A DNA stretch of 64,000 nt, from contig CAVZIK010000006.1 in the NCBI GenBank assembly GCA_963775295.1, positions 2,666,001-2,730,000 of the forward strand, written 5' to 3'. Both the position numbers and the translations under genes were made by a program. The notes under the pieces were generated by a model. The model saw nothing but the letters and a program-made list of their open reading frames with translations, made no database searches and was not told the DNA's origin. Position 1 is the first letter of the stretch; every line of letters begins with the position of its first letter. Of the stretch, positions 16,766 through 25,283 are shown in pieces. The DNA is from JAMDEO01 sp963775295 (GTDB taxonomy: Bacteria; Actinomycetota; Thermoleophilia; RBG-16-64-13).

Positions 16766-18180
16766 CAGGCCTCCCCTTGGGTGCGCACGAAGCGGCGCGC
16801 CCCGTCGACAACCGTAAGGCGGACTCGGCCCGTGAAGGTCTCCCCCAGGAACGCGCAGTTGCGGCTCTTACCTCGGAGCGTCGCCGGCGTCACGACCCAC
16901 GTCTCGCTCAGATCGGCCACGAAGAAGTCGGCAGGCGAACCCACGGCCAGCCGTGGCTCGGAGATCCCGAGCACCCCGCACGGCCCCGCCGACATTGCTT
17001 CGACCAACCGAGCCAACGGCAATTTCCCGGTGCTCACCAGACCCGTGTACAGCGCGGCGAATGCCGTCTCAAGGCCGATGCTGCCGGAGCAAGCGTCTTC
17101 TATGGGTACTTCCTTCTCCTGGGGCGCGTGCGGAGCGTGATCGGTACCCACGCAATCGATGGTGCCGTCCGCCAGTGCGGCCACGAGGGCTTCCCGGTCC
17201 TCCTCGGAGCGGATGGGCGGATTCACTCTCAGATTTTGATCGAACGTCGTGAGGCGCTCGTCCGTAAGTAGAAGGTGGACCGGGGTGACTTCTGCCGTCA
17301 CCGGAAGGCCCTCGGCCTTCGCCCGCCTCATCAGCATCACACTGTCGGCCGCGGAGAGATGTTGGAAGTGGACCAAGGGTACGCTCGAAGCGGCTCGTGC
17401 GCTCCCGTCGCCACCGGCCCCTTCCAGCCGTTTCTGTTCGTCCCGCGCGTAGCGCACGAGTTCCAGATCGCGCGCAAGCGGGCCGGATTCGGCGGCCGCT
17501 GGGATGCCGCGCAGTCCCAAGCGTGCGCTCCACTTGCCCTCGTGCATGACGCCATCCAGTGAAAGGCTCTTGTTCTCTAAGTGCAGCATCAGCGGACGGC
17601 CCGTACCGCGTGCATACCGAAGTGCGTGGAGAAGCAGATCGGCGTCGGCGATGGGCTGACCGTCATCGGAATAGGCGGCCACACCCACGTCGGCTAGTTC
17701 GCGCATTTCGGAGAGCTCTTCACCTCCGAGGCCTTTGCTTATCGATCCCACCTGGCCCACCCGCACCAAGGCCTCGCGCTCGGCCTGATCGAGCACCCAA
17801 GCTCCCACAGGCCCGGAATCGATGACCGGGTCGGTATTCGCCATGGCAACTACCGTCACGTAGCCACCGGCAGCAGCGGCCCGCGAGCCGGAGACCAGGT
17901 CCTCCTTGTACTCGTAGCCCGGAGTGCGCAGATGGACGTGTGGGTCAACCAGACCGGGGAACACCCAACATCCCGCCAAATCGGAGAGGACTTCGACGTC
18001 CGGCGGTCGCTCGACACCGGGCCCCAGCGCAGCGATCTTGCCACCCTCGACTAGGAGATCACCTTCCACATCGACCCCGTGATGAGGATCGAACAAATGC
18101 ACGCTAGGGACGAGGAACCGTTCGGGAGGCAACGCACGGCAGGCGAATCTGGGTGCGTCGGGACGCGGATCAATGGCCAT
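16765..18180 (-). CDS. pyrC: dihydroorotase
   Basis: A 471-residue zinc amidohydrolase that cyclises carbamoyl-aspartate to dihydroorotate in pyrimidine synthesis. The metal-binding HxH is in DPHVHLRTPG, further ligands lie in the HLENKSL and HFQHLS segments, and GTDHAPH carries the catalytic Asp. The TRTPGYEYKED region fits class I dihydroorotases. An AAGGAA ribosome binding site precedes the ATG and lies inside a PyrR-type RNA element, so translation is probably repressed by PyrR when UMP is high. carA follows with a one-base overlap. The N-terminus carries about 25 residues more than is usual. Confidence 0.93.
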   Translation of the reverse strand: MAIDPRPDAPRFACRALPPERFLVPSVHLFDPHHGVDVEGDLLVEGGKIAALGPGVERPPDVEVLSDLAGCWVFPGLVDPHVHLRTPGYEYKEDLVSGSRAAAAGGYVTVVAMANTDPVIDSGPVGAWVLDQAEREALVRVGQVGSISKGLGGEELSEMRELADVGVAAYSDDGQPIADADLLLHALRYARGTGRPLMLHLENKSLSLDGVMHEGKWSARLGLRGIPAAAESGPLARDLELVRYARDEQKRLEGAGGDGSARAASSVPLVHFQHLSAADSVMLMRRAKAEGLPVTAEVTPVHLLLTDERLTTFDQNLRVNPPIRSEEDREALVAALADGTIDCVGTDHAPHAPQEKEVPIEDACSGSIGLETAFAALYTGLVSTGKLPLARLVEAMSAGPCGVLGISEPRLAVGSPADFFVADLSETWVVTPATLRGKSRNCAFLGETFTGRVRLTVVDGARRFVRTQGEA

Positions 18181-18189
18181 CTGGAAATT

Positions 18190-18219
18190 CCTTTCGGCCT
18201 CTCGGGGCTCGTTTAAAGG
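18190..18219 (-). promoter_or_regulatory. PyrR-binding RNA element overlapping the pyrC ribosome binding site
   Basis: On the minus strand the pyrC leader contains AGCCCCGAGAGG (18209-18198), close to the PyrR anti-antiterminator loop ARUCCNGNGAGGYU, flanked by CCTTT and AAAGG arms that can pair. The downstream arm holds the ribosome binding site. No intrinsic terminator is visible, which points to translational repression rather than attenuation. The same arrangement is found before pyrB. Confidence 0.7.
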
Positions 18220-18336
18220 CGTAACTATGGTACCGCGGATGACGGAGCCGGTCTAGGAGATTGAGGCCGACGCGGAATCACTTTGCCGACTAGCGGATTG
18301 TGCGACCCCGGATATGTTCGGGCGCTTTTGTGACAT

Positions 18337-19053
18337 TTACGGGTGATCCATCCATCCGGGCACCTGGTCTCCCGCGGTCTTCAGCGCCTTTCGTTTGTGG
18401 CGGTACAGCGGGTCCAAGGATTCCACCAGCGCCCAGAACCGCGGGGAGTGGTTCATCTCAACGGTGTGACACAACTCATGCAACAGCACATAGTCGACGA
18501 TGTCGGGGGGAAGAAACAACAGATTGACATTGAGGGAGAGGACCTTGCCTCGCGAACAACTCCCCCAGCGCGACCTCTGCTGCCTAATCGAAACCCCGTT
18601 GACGGCAAATCGGTGAGCCCGCGCGAGATCCTCGGTCGCCGGAATCAACAAGTCGCGGCCTCTTCTCATCACCCATCGGGTCAACGCCGCTCGGCAGGCG
18701 ACGTCGTCCGCGATGTTGCCGCTAACCCGGACCGTCAGGCCCGCAACCTCCCGCGCCTGCACGGTCGCCGAGTCGCGGCGGCCCGGGAGGTACTCCACGC
18801 GCCATCGCTCGGAGGCGAAGCGCATCTCGACGGTCTCCGGCAGTACGAGTGATTCCGCCGGGTCTACCAGCGGCCTTCGCCGTTCCATCTCCGCCGATGT
18901 GCGCGAGATCCACCCACTTTTCGCCTCGAGGATAGCGGGGATCTGTCTCCAGTCGTAGCCTCTCGGGACGACGACCACCAAACCCTCGCGCGGCGACATC
19001 ACCAGTCGGACCCGCCTCGCGCGAGGGCTTTCTCGTACTGAGTACGAAATCAA
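18337..19053 (-). CDS. YgjP/DUF45-type zinc metallopeptidase
   Basis: A 238-residue protein with the HExxH zinc motif in [18 protein letters not shown] near residue 195, preceded by SRWGSCS and LNVNLLFLP, the classic pattern of the YgjP (UTP pyrophosphatase / M48-like DUF45) family. A third ligand probably follows the NHSPRFW segment. The TTG start overlaps the OsmC stop (TTGA), which fits the family N-terminus ([16 protein letters not shown]). The physiological substrate of these proteins is not settled. Confidence 0.8.
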   Translation of the reverse strand: MISYSVRESPRARRVRLVMSPREGLVVVVPRGYDWRQIPAILEAKSGWISRTSAEMERRRPLVDPAESLVLPETVEMRFASERWRVEYLPGRRDSATVQAREVAGLTVRVSGNIADDVACRAALTRWVMRRGRDLLIPATEDLARAHRFAVNGVSIRQQRSRWGSCSRGKVLSLNVNLLFLPPDIVDYVLLHELCHTVEMNHSPRFWALVESLDPLYRHKRKALKTAGDQVPGWMDHP

Positions 19054-19472
19054 GCGACCAACTTGGCGTTGAGAATGATCTCAGGTACCGCCGCCAGCGC
19101 TTTGGACACCGGACAGCTGGCTTTCGCTTGAGCGGCGAGCTCCTGAAACTCGGCTTCGCTTATACCCGCCACCACAGCTTCGGTCTCCAGCACGATGCGG
19201 TCGATCGTGGGCCCGGCGCCGATCCTCACCGCCGCCGAAGTGCTGATTCGCTCCGGGTCAAATCCCTTATCGCTCAGCAACGAGGCAAGAAACATGGAGA
19301 AACATCCGGCATGAGCGGCCCCCACCAGTTCCTCGGGATTGGTACCCGCCGCCTCTTCGAACCGGGAGGAAAACGTGTAGGGCCCTTCGTACAGACCGCT
19401 GGCCAACTTCATTGTGCCGGCGCCCTCTTTCAGGGTGCCTCGCCACTCAGCGGTTGATTTTCGTACGGGCAT
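19050..19472 (-). CDS. OsmC-family peroxiredoxin
   Basis: A 140-residue OsmC/Ohr-fold protein. The two catalytic cysteines are in [13 protein letters not shown] and [15 protein letters not shown], the arrangement of OsmC thiol hydroperoxide reductases that detoxify organic peroxides. It has the N-terminal [16 protein letters not shown] and [17 protein letters not shown] signatures. A GGAGG ribosome binding site stands 5 bases before the ATG. It is divergent from the phosphoesterase gene and overlaps the downstream metallopeptidase gene by four bases. Confidence 0.9.
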   Translation of the reverse strand: MPVRKSTAEWRGTLKEGAGTMKLASGLYEGPYTFSSRFEEAAGTNPEELVGAAHAGCFSMFLASLLSDKGFDPERISTSAAVRIGAGPTIDRIVLETEAVVAGISEAEFQELAAQAKASCPVSKALAAVPEIILNAKLVA

Positions 19473-19536
19473 AATCGCCTCCGATCAAGGGTAGGACTAC
19501 GCTTATCCTAGTACATCCACGGCTAGACGGGGCTGG

Positions 19537-20124
19537 ATGATGAACGAACCCCATGTTGACTTTGAATACGTTACTGCCGATCCGCACTACCGGCACGCGC
19601 GGATAATCTGGTTCGCCAGCCGACCTTTCCCTGACGTCGAAACAATGGAAGAGTCGCTCATCGACAGGTGGAACCTCGTCGTGCCGAAGGTTGCCAATGT
19701 TCTCGTGCTGGGGGATTTCATACTGGTCGATCGGGAGGAAGCCTCGGCGATCGTCGCGCGCCTGCACGGGAAGATCTATCTGCTGCGCGGCAATCACGAC
19801 CGCTGGCGTTCGGACGAGTGGTTCATGGAGGCTGGATTCGCCGGCATCTACCACGACCCCATCACCATCGGGAACATCGTCTTCTCGCACAAGCCCATTC
19901 CCACTCGCGAACTCGGGGACAACTTCAACGTACACGGTCACGTTCACCGCCATTGCTCCAACGACCCGAAGCATCTCTGCATCTGTCCCGAGGTGACCGA
20001 ATACGCGCCCCTCACTATGAAGCAGATCCGCGAATACGTGAACCCGCGCGGTTATCACACAGAGTTCCGGCCTCCCCCCGGCATGCCAGAATTGGCGCCC
20101 TTCGGGATTGCTCAGGGGGAATGA
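19537..20124 (+). CDS. calcineurin-like metallophosphoesterase
   Basis: A 195-residue metallophosphoesterase with all motif blocks in order: a DPHYRH segment near the N-terminus (usually DxH), VLGDF, LRGNHDRW, FSHKPIP and VHGHVHRH. Two metal ions are expected in the active site. It resembles the small YfcE- or phage-type phosphoesterases. The ATG at 19537 (or 19540) has only a weak ribosome binding site. It is a single plus-strand gene in a minus-strand neighbourhood and converges on a small membrane protein gene. Substrate unknown. Confidence 0.85.
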   Translation: MMNEPHVDFEYVTADPHYRHARIIWFASRPFPDVETMEESLIDRWNLVVPKVANVLVLGDFILVDREEASAIVARLHGKIYLLRGNHDRWRSDEWFMEAGFAGIYHDPITIGNIVFSHKPIPTRELGDNFNVHGHVHRHCSNDPKHLCICPEVTEYAPLTMKQIREYVNPRGYHTEFRPPPGMPELAPFGIAQGE

Positions 20125-20249
20125 AACCGGTGACTCAGCCGTTCTCCCCGTGGCGCTATCGTACCGTCTGTCGCTTGGAATAGGTCGCGAGCGCGATACT
20201 GTAAGGACCGCCCGGATATTCGCAGCGGTCTCAACCGCCTCCGCCCACC

Positions 20250-20699
20250 TCAGAACGGCGATCTGTAGAACTTCTCCGTCTTTGCAGGACGCGGCTTGCG
20301 GTTCTTCAGGGCAGCCAAGACCACGATCGTCCACCCGCTGGGCAAGATGAACACAGTCATCACCACCCAGAAGATCTGCACGCCGTTGTTCTCGTCGCCA
20401 AAGGAAACCAGAAGGCTGATCAGTCCCGTCAGCAGGCCCAAGAAGCCCAGGACCGTCTCCCCCGTCATGCGCTGACTCTTGGGATAGACCCACGCAATCA
20501 GCGCCACCAGCCACAGGCAGCCGACCGCAGTCATGATGAGGCCGGTCTTCCATATCAACTCGGGAGACGACCACGACAAAAGGGGCGCGATGATGGCGGC
20601 CGCGTAGAAAAAGGCCAGCCCTATCACGGTGACGACCTTTGCCTCTTTGCGTAGCAGGCCGCGAGTGGAGGGTTTCCGGATCCAGTCGATCGTCCGCAC
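20250..20699 (-). CDS. uncharacterised four-helix membrane protein
   Basis: A 149-residue protein with four hydrophobic segments (AFFYAAAIIAPLLSW, MTAVGCLWLVALIAWVY, VLGFLGLLTGLISLLV and WVVMTVFILPSGWTIVVLA) and a basic C-terminal tail. The GTG at 20699 is chosen because TAGGAG lies 8 bases upstream; the gene begins 11 bases after the pyrB stop and is probably in the pyrB message. I do not recognise a family. A transport or membrane-structural role is possible but unsupported. Confidence 0.55.
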   Translation of the reverse strand: MRTIDWIRKPSTRGLLRKEAKVVTVIGLAFFYAAAIIAPLLSWSSPELIWKTGLIMTAVGCLWLVALIAWVYPKSQRMTGETVLGFLGLLTGLISLLVSFGDENNGVQIFWVVMTVFILPSGWTIVVLAALKNRKPRPAKTEKFYRSPF

Positions 20700-20710
20700 T
20701 TGGCTCACTC

Positions 20711-21631
20711 CTACCCCGCAGGCTCCTCGGTGAGGCTCCCGGCCAAGCACTGATACAGTATGGCCATCCTCACCGCCAACCCCGACTCCACCTGGTGAAG
20801 AATCAGCGAGCGGCCGTCATCAGCAAGGTCGCCTGAGAGTTCCACCCCCCGGTTGATGGGCCCCGGGTGCATGACCCGCTGCTCCGCCTTGACCCTGTGC
20901 GACGAAAGGCCCCACTCCCGGCTGTACTCGCGCAGGGAGGGCACCGGCGGTACCCTGCCCTTCGCCCGTTCGAGCTGCATGCGCAGCAGGTAGATCACGT
21001 CCACATCGTCGAGGGCGGCCAAGTCCTGATGGACCGGCACGTCCCAGTATTCGATCCCGGGCGGCATCAGCGTGGGCGGGCCGACCAAACGCACGTCGAT
21101 GCCCATCTTTCGGAATCCGAAGAGATTGGAACGCGCCACCCGGCTCCGCAGGATATCGCCCACTATGGCGACCTTCAGCCCTTTCAGATTCCCATAGACC
21201 CGCCGCAGGCTGTAGAGGTCGAGCAGGCACTGAGTCGGGTGTTCGCCCGTCCCATCGCCGGCATTGACCACCGAAGCGTTGGTGTAACGCGTGGCCATCC
21301 GTGACGCTCCTACCCTGGGATGACGCATGACGATGATGTCAGGGCGATAGCTCTCCAGGGTTAGGATGGTGTCCTTGAGACTCTCCCCCTTGGATACGCT
21401 GGACGACGACCCTTTGATGTTGATCACATCAGCCGATAGTCGCTTGCCCGCCAACTCGAACGAGGACTGAGTGCGTGTCGAGGGCTCCAAAAAGACGTTC
21501 ACGACAGTGCGCCCTCGTAGCGTGGGGACCTTCTTGATAGACCGGGACGCTATCTCCAAGAACCCGTCGCTGAGTTTGAAGAGATTCTCAATGTCCGCAG
21601 TCGAAAGATCGTCGATGGAGATGAGGTGCAT
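20711..21631 (-). CDS. pyrB: aspartate carbamoyltransferase catalytic subunit
   Basis: A 306-residue enzyme joining carbamoyl phosphate and aspartate, the first committed step of pyrimidine synthesis. The carbamoyl-phosphate site STRTQSSFE, the HPTQCLLDLY segment, RMQLERAKG and the terminal HPGPINRGVEL loop are all intact. The ATG at 21631 fits the family N-terminus. The ribosome binding site lies in the 3' arm of a PyrR-type RNA element, and a good promoter stands upstream. No pyrI regulatory subunit is seen. Unlike in many operons, pyrC and carA are about 2.5 kb further on with unrelated genes between. Confidence 0.95.
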   Translation of the reverse strand: MHLISIDDLSTADIENLFKLSDGFLEIASRSIKKVPTLRGRTVVNVFLEPSTRTQSSFELAGKRLSADVINIKGSSSSVSKGESLKDTILTLESYRPDIIVMRHPRVGASRMATRYTNASVVNAGDGTGEHPTQCLLDLYSLRRVYGNLKGLKVAIVGDILRSRVARSNLFGFRKMGIDVRLVGPPTLMPPGIEYWDVPVHQDLAALDDVDVIYLLRMQLERAKGRVPPVPSLREYSREWGLSSHRVKAEQRVMHPGPINRGVELSGDLADDGRSLILHQVESGLAVRMAILYQCLAGSLTEEPAG

Positions 21632-21639
21632 ATCGGTTC

Positions 21640-21671
21640 CCTTTCCGGCCTCACTGGACTCGTTTAAAAGG
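21640..21671 (-). promoter_or_regulatory. PyrR-binding RNA element overlapping the pyrB ribosome binding site
   Basis: On the minus strand the pyrB leader contains AGTCCAGTGAGG (21660-21649), a full match to the PyrR recognition loop ARUCCNGNGAGG, with CCTTT and AAAGG arms that close the hairpin. The 3' arm includes GGAAAGGG, the Shine-Dalgarno region of pyrB, so binding of PyrR with UMP would hide the ribosome binding site. No terminator hairpin follows. pyrR itself lies at about 25.4-26 kb. Confidence 0.8.
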
Positions 21672-21687
21672 TTCGCGTTCTCATGCG

Positions 21688-21717
21688 ATTGTATCGCGCC
21701 GCCCGCGACGACTCCAA
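21688..21717 (-). promoter_or_regulatory. predicted sigma70-type promoter of pyrB
   Basis: On the minus strand a -35 box TTGGAG (21717-21712) and a -10 box TACAAT (21693-21688) are separated by 18 bases. Transcription would start close to 21681, giving a leader of about 50 nucleotides that contains the whole PyrR element. Confidence 0.55.
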
Positions 21718-21770
21718 CAAGAGGATGAGGCACTCCACAGAGGCGCTGGGCGTCCTAGCCCAAGCGCAAC

Positions 21771-23603
21771 CTATCCCGCGTCCCCGTCGTCCGGGATACG
21801 GTACTCGGTCGCGAAGCTGACTGCCAGCAAAGCGGCGTCATCCCGAAGCAGCCCGCCTGAGAAGGTCAACGCCTCCTCGAGCAGGGCGGACGGCAGCGCT
21901 TCGATTGGCAAGGTGCATGTTCGCTCAAGAGCCGCGGCGAGTCGTTCTTCGCCGAAGAGTTCGTCACCATGACGCGCCTCGGTGATGCCGTCGGTGTAGA
22001 AGAGGAGCAGACTTCCCCTTTCGAGCCGACGCTCAGTATCCACGTAGTGAGAGTCGACGAACACGCCGAGGGGCGGGCTGTGCGTCTCCAGGAGGGTGAC
22101 GCTGCCCAATGCGCACAGCATGGGCGGAGGATGGCCGGCCGCTGAATAGGTGAGCGTCCCCTTCTCCGGATCGAGAAAGCCGAGGAACGCCGTGACAAAT
22201 CCGGGCAGCCCCTTCTCGACGAGGAGCCGATTTGTCTCCCGGAGCACCAGATGGGGACGACGGAATTGATGGGCGAAGGCGTGGACGGTGTCCTTCACCA
22301 GCGTGGCGATCCTGGCCGCCTGAACGCCATGCCCTGCGACGTCGCCGATGAGCAGACCGATACGGCCGTTCTTGGCCTCGAAGACGTCGTAGAAATCGCC
22401 GCCTATCTGAGCTTCTTTGGTGGCCGAATGGTAAAGATGGCCGAAGCCGACGCCCGGGATCTCATGAGGAATATCGAGCAGCGCCTCTTGCAGCCGATGG
22501 AAGAGGGCTCGCTGCTCTTCTAACAAGCGCGCAGCCTCCTCATGGGCCAATTGAAGCTCTTGATTCTGGGCCTCGAGCTTCAGCCGTTGAGCGGCCAAGT
22601 CCTCGTTCTGGTCCTGCAACTCCTCGTTGAGCGCCGTGAGTTCCTCCCCCAGCTCTCGTTGTTTGAAAAGGAGATGTTCCCGCTCCTTCTCGGCCAGCCT
22701 ACGCCCGGTTATGTCTCTGAAGACGAGAACGGCCCCGATCGCTTCCCCGTCTTGAACGATGGGCGCCGTGGAGAAATCAACGGGAACCCGATTCCCATCT
22801 CGGCGTAGAAACTCTTCTCCACTAACCGGGCCGGTCAGTCGACCGATCATGCTCGCGCGCACAGCACATTGATCTGAAGGGTAGTGGCGGCCGCCGGGAT
22901 GTGTGTGATGGAATGTGCTGTGGGCGTCGCGCCCCAGCAGCTCGGCCTGCTCCCAGCCAAGGGTCTGGGCGGCGAACGGATTCACGAAGGTGATCCTCCC
23001 TTCTAGATCCAGTCCGCAGATACCTTCTTCGACGCTGTGCAGAATCAGCTCCGTTTGCTGCTGCGCCTCTCTGAGTTCCCTCGTTCTCTCCCCCACGAGT
23101 TCCTCGAGATACGCTCGATGCCCGGTTAGCTCCTCCTCATTGCGTAATCGTTCCCAAGCGGTACCGACCAGACCCGCCAGTGCGAGATAGATATTCAGCA
23201 GATCGCCGGAAATGGGGACGGCGGATTGGTGCCCGACGAGCATCACCGCCTGCGTCTGGTACTCCTCCACTATGGGGAGCAACGCCACCATCGTAGGCAC
23301 AGGGGTGAGAATCATCTCGGACAACAGGAAGCCGCTATCGAGCACATCGGCGGCCAGCGCGGTCACCTCGGGACCGGCGAACACTTGCTCGAGGGAAGGG
23401 TCAGCGGAAGTACAAGAATGGATGGAGATACCCGCACCCGAGCATCTGTCTCCAAATGCGACCCAATCGGGCGGGAAGTGGGTCACAATGAGCCTGCCCG
23501 CCTGCTCCCACAGATCCTGCTGCCGCTTGATGCGCGCTATGTACTGAGCCGATTTGATGAAGGCGTCAACGAGACCGGGGTGATCGCTGGGAAGACCCGT
23601 CAT
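21771..23603 (-). CDS. PAS-domain SpoIIE-type serine phosphatase (RsbU-like)
   Basis: A protein of about 610 residues. The first ~155 residues look like a GAF-type sensor, a coiled coil follows, then a PAS domain at roughly 185-310 (GICGLDLEGRITFVNPFAAQTLGW, with FRDITGRR at its end), a second coiled coil, and a PP2C/SpoIIE phosphatase domain at about 390-600 (GGDFYDVFE, IGDVAGHGVQAARI, LFYTDGITEAR). Enzymes of this type dephosphorylate anti-anti-sigma proteins to switch on stress sigma factors. No sigma, anti-sigma or STAS partner is in the window. The ATG at 23603 has a weak ribosome binding site. Confidence 0.85.
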   Translation of the reverse strand: MTGLPSDHPGLVDAFIKSAQYIARIKRQQDLWEQAGRLIVTHFPPDWVAFGDRCSGAGISIHSCTSADPSLEQVFAGPEVTALAADVLDSGFLLSEMILTPVPTMVALLPIVEEYQTQAVMLVGHQSAVPISGDLLNIYLALAGLVGTAWERLRNEEELTGHRAYLEELVGERTRELREAQQQTELILHSVEEGICGLDLEGRITFVNPFAAQTLGWEQAELLGRDAHSTFHHTHPGGRHYPSDQCAVRASMIGRLTGPVSGEEFLRRDGNRVPVDFSTAPIVQDGEAIGAVLVFRDITGRRLAEKEREHLLFKQRELGEELTALNEELQDQNEDLAAQRLKLEAQNQELQLAHEEAARLLEEQRALFHRLQEALLDIPHEIPGVGFGHLYHSATKEAQIGGDFYDVFEAKNGRIGLLIGDVAGHGVQAARIATLVKDTVHAFAHQFRRPHLVLRETNRLLVEKGLPGFVTAFLGFLDPEKGTLTYSAAGHPPPMLCALGSVTLLETHSPPLGVFVDSHYVDTERRLERGSLLLFYTDGITEARHGDELFGEERLAAALERTCTLPIEALPSALLEEALTFSGGLLRDDAALLAVSFATEYRIPDDGDAG

Positions 23604-23640
23604 GGTCAAGCATCACACTCGGTCGAAGGTCCCGACACTC

Positions 23641-24654
23641 TTATCGGCCGCCGCCGGCCGCTTTGACCATCGCCGCGACGTTTTCGGGCCTTGACTCCGC
23701 TGGAATCTCGCAGCCCGAGGAGAGAATGAAGCCACCGCGATCGCCGAAAGCCTGCACGAGGGCGTCGGCTGAAGCACCGATGCAGGCGGACGTGGAATCC
23801 ACAAAGGCCAACGATCTGATATTCCCGTCCAGACAAGTGGTCGGAAGTTGGCTCTGCGCTTCCTCCGCGCTAATGCAGTAATCGAAGTTGGCGATCCCAG
23901 CACCTGCCTGAGGATAAAAGGGAAGGATCGGTTTCGCGGGACCGGCGATATGCAGCCAGCCGGTTGTCGCGCCGGCGGCGGCGAAAGCCCCAAAGACCCG
24001 CTTGAGCCGAGGCAGCTCGAACTCTCGGAAGATCCTCGGAGGAATCATCGCCGGGGACGCAGAGGGATCGAATACGAGGGGCAGATGAGCACCGGCCCGT
24101 AGCTGAGCCTCTCCGAAGCGAATAACTACCTCCGTCGCGTAGTCCATTACCTGCTCCAAACGGGGAAAGTCATCAATGGCCATGAAAAGGGCCTTCTCGG
24201 CGCCCAGTAGCTGGGTCGTGAGGGTGAACGGACCCGCGACGCAGCCTACTACGAGTACCTCGTCCCCGAGTTCGCGTCTGAGGAAACGCAGAGCCTTCAG
24301 CATTTCCGGCATGCGGCCGTCACGCTCCGGCTCCGGAATCGCGAGCGTGCTCGTCTCGAAGTCGTCGTGGAGAGCGTATCGCTCCACCACCGGATACTGG
24401 TCGGGACGATGGCGCAAGACCGAGCCGGCCGCCTCAGTCTCCACCCCCAAATCCATCACGGAGAACACCGCGTCGTACCCATACCGAGAGAGCGCCTCCA
24501 GTTGGCAGCGCGCCAGCTTCTCACCGTCTCTCACATAGTCGCCCAAAGGTTCGCCTGCGAGTGTCGCGGCATGCGCAAAGACCTGAGCCACCACCGGCAC
24601 GCGGTCCGTCTTTCGGAAATCGACTGCGGCAACTATGCGCTCAAGGCTGTTCAT
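23641..24654 (-). CDS. UroD/MtaA-type cobamide-dependent methyltransferase-like protein
   Basis: A 337-residue TIM-barrel protein of the uroporphyrinogen decarboxylase superfamily, closest in style to MtaA/CmuA methylcobamide methyltransferases (RIVAAVDFRKTDRVPVVAQVFAHAA at the start, FDPSASPAMIPPRIFREFELPRLK in the middle). These transfer a methyl group from a corrinoid protein to a thiol. The expected zinc motif H-x-C is His235-Ile-Ala237 here, while the distal Cys315 (SSGCEIP) is present, so zinc binding may be altered. It overlaps the corrinoid protein gene by four bases (ATGA) and surely works with it. Confidence 0.8.
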   Translation of the reverse strand: MNSLERIVAAVDFRKTDRVPVVAQVFAHAATLAGEPLGDYVRDGEKLARCQLEALSRYGYDAVFSVMDLGVETEAAGSVLRHRPDQYPVVERYALHDDFETSTLAIPEPERDGRMPEMLKALRFLRRELGDEVLVVGCVAGPFTLTTQLLGAEKALFMAIDDFPRLEQVMDYATEVVIRFGEAQLRAGAHLPLVFDPSASPAMIPPRIFREFELPRLKRVFGAFAAAGATTGWLHIAGPAKPILPFYPQAGAGIANFDYCISAEEAQSQLPTTCLDGNIRSLAFVDSTSACIGASADALVQAFGDRGGFILSSGCEIPAESRPENVAAMVKAAGGGR

Positions 24655-25283
24655 CTTTCAGCTCTCGCCATCTCCTTGAGAAAGTGGACCCCGTCGAACG
24701 CCGAATCGGCAACGAAATCGACGTTCAGCGCGTCGGCCGACGACTGTTTGAGCGCCGCGCCCCCGGCTAGTACCCTGACTTCACGCAATCCCCGGTCCGC
24801 AAGCAGGCCTCTGATACTCCTTACTTGAGGAATGACCGTGGTTAGCAGGCCGCTGATTCCCACAGCGATCGGGCGCTCTCGCTCGACAGCGTCGATAAGC
24901 CTGTCTACCGGACAGTCCTTGCCGCAATCGACCACGCGATAACCGTTGCCGACGAGGATCATCTTGAAAATGTTCTTGCCCAGATCGTGGACGTCCCCTT
25001 CGGGAGTGACTATCACGACCGTTCCCTTGGCGCCCGCATCAGCGGCCCCTGCGGGATAGAGGAACTTCATCACCTCGTTCACCGCCCTGCCGGATAGCAT
25101 GATTTCCAGGAGATCGAAGTCCTCGGCAGTACATTTGGTATCCAGTTGGACCATGGCGGCCTCGATGCCATCGACGATGATCTGCTCGGCATTCGCTCCC
25201 GCCCCGGCGAGGATCCCAGCCTGGCGCACGGCCTCCGACGCGTCGCCCTCCAAGATAGCGGCGATGAGGCGCTCCGCGATCAC
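24651..25283 (-). CDS. corrinoid (cobalamin-binding) protein of a methyltransferase system
   Basis: A 210-residue protein in the MtaC/MtbC/MtmC family. The N-terminal helical cap domain (residues 1-80) is followed by a B12-binding Rossmann domain with DVHDLGKN, whose His99 is the lower cobalt ligand, then VGISGLL and VLAGGAAL. The GTG at 25283 is supported by AAGGG 6 bases upstream. It is the methyl carrier for the UroD-type partner just downstream. No MtaB/MttB-type substrate methyltransferase and no reactivation protein are in the window, and no cobalamin riboswitch is seen in the 110-base leader. Confidence 0.88.
   Translation of the reverse strand: MIAERLIAAILEGDASEAVRQAGILAGAGANAEQIIVDGIEAAMVQLDTKCTAEDFDLLEIMLSGRAVNEVMKFLYPAGAADAGAKGTVVIVTPEGDVHDLGKNIFKMILVGNGYRVVDCGKDCPVDRLIDAVERERPIAVGISGLLTTVIPQVRSIRGLLADRGLREVRVLAGGAALKQSSADALNVDFVADSAFDGVHFLKEMARAER

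Noticed and set aside
14684..17140. An 818-codon open frame on the plus strand antisense to the FAD protein, peroxiredoxin, carA and pyrC
   Set aside because: It is a shadow: the minus-strand genes beneath it have clear family motifs, and high-GC codon bias often opens such frames. Its protein has no recognisable domain.
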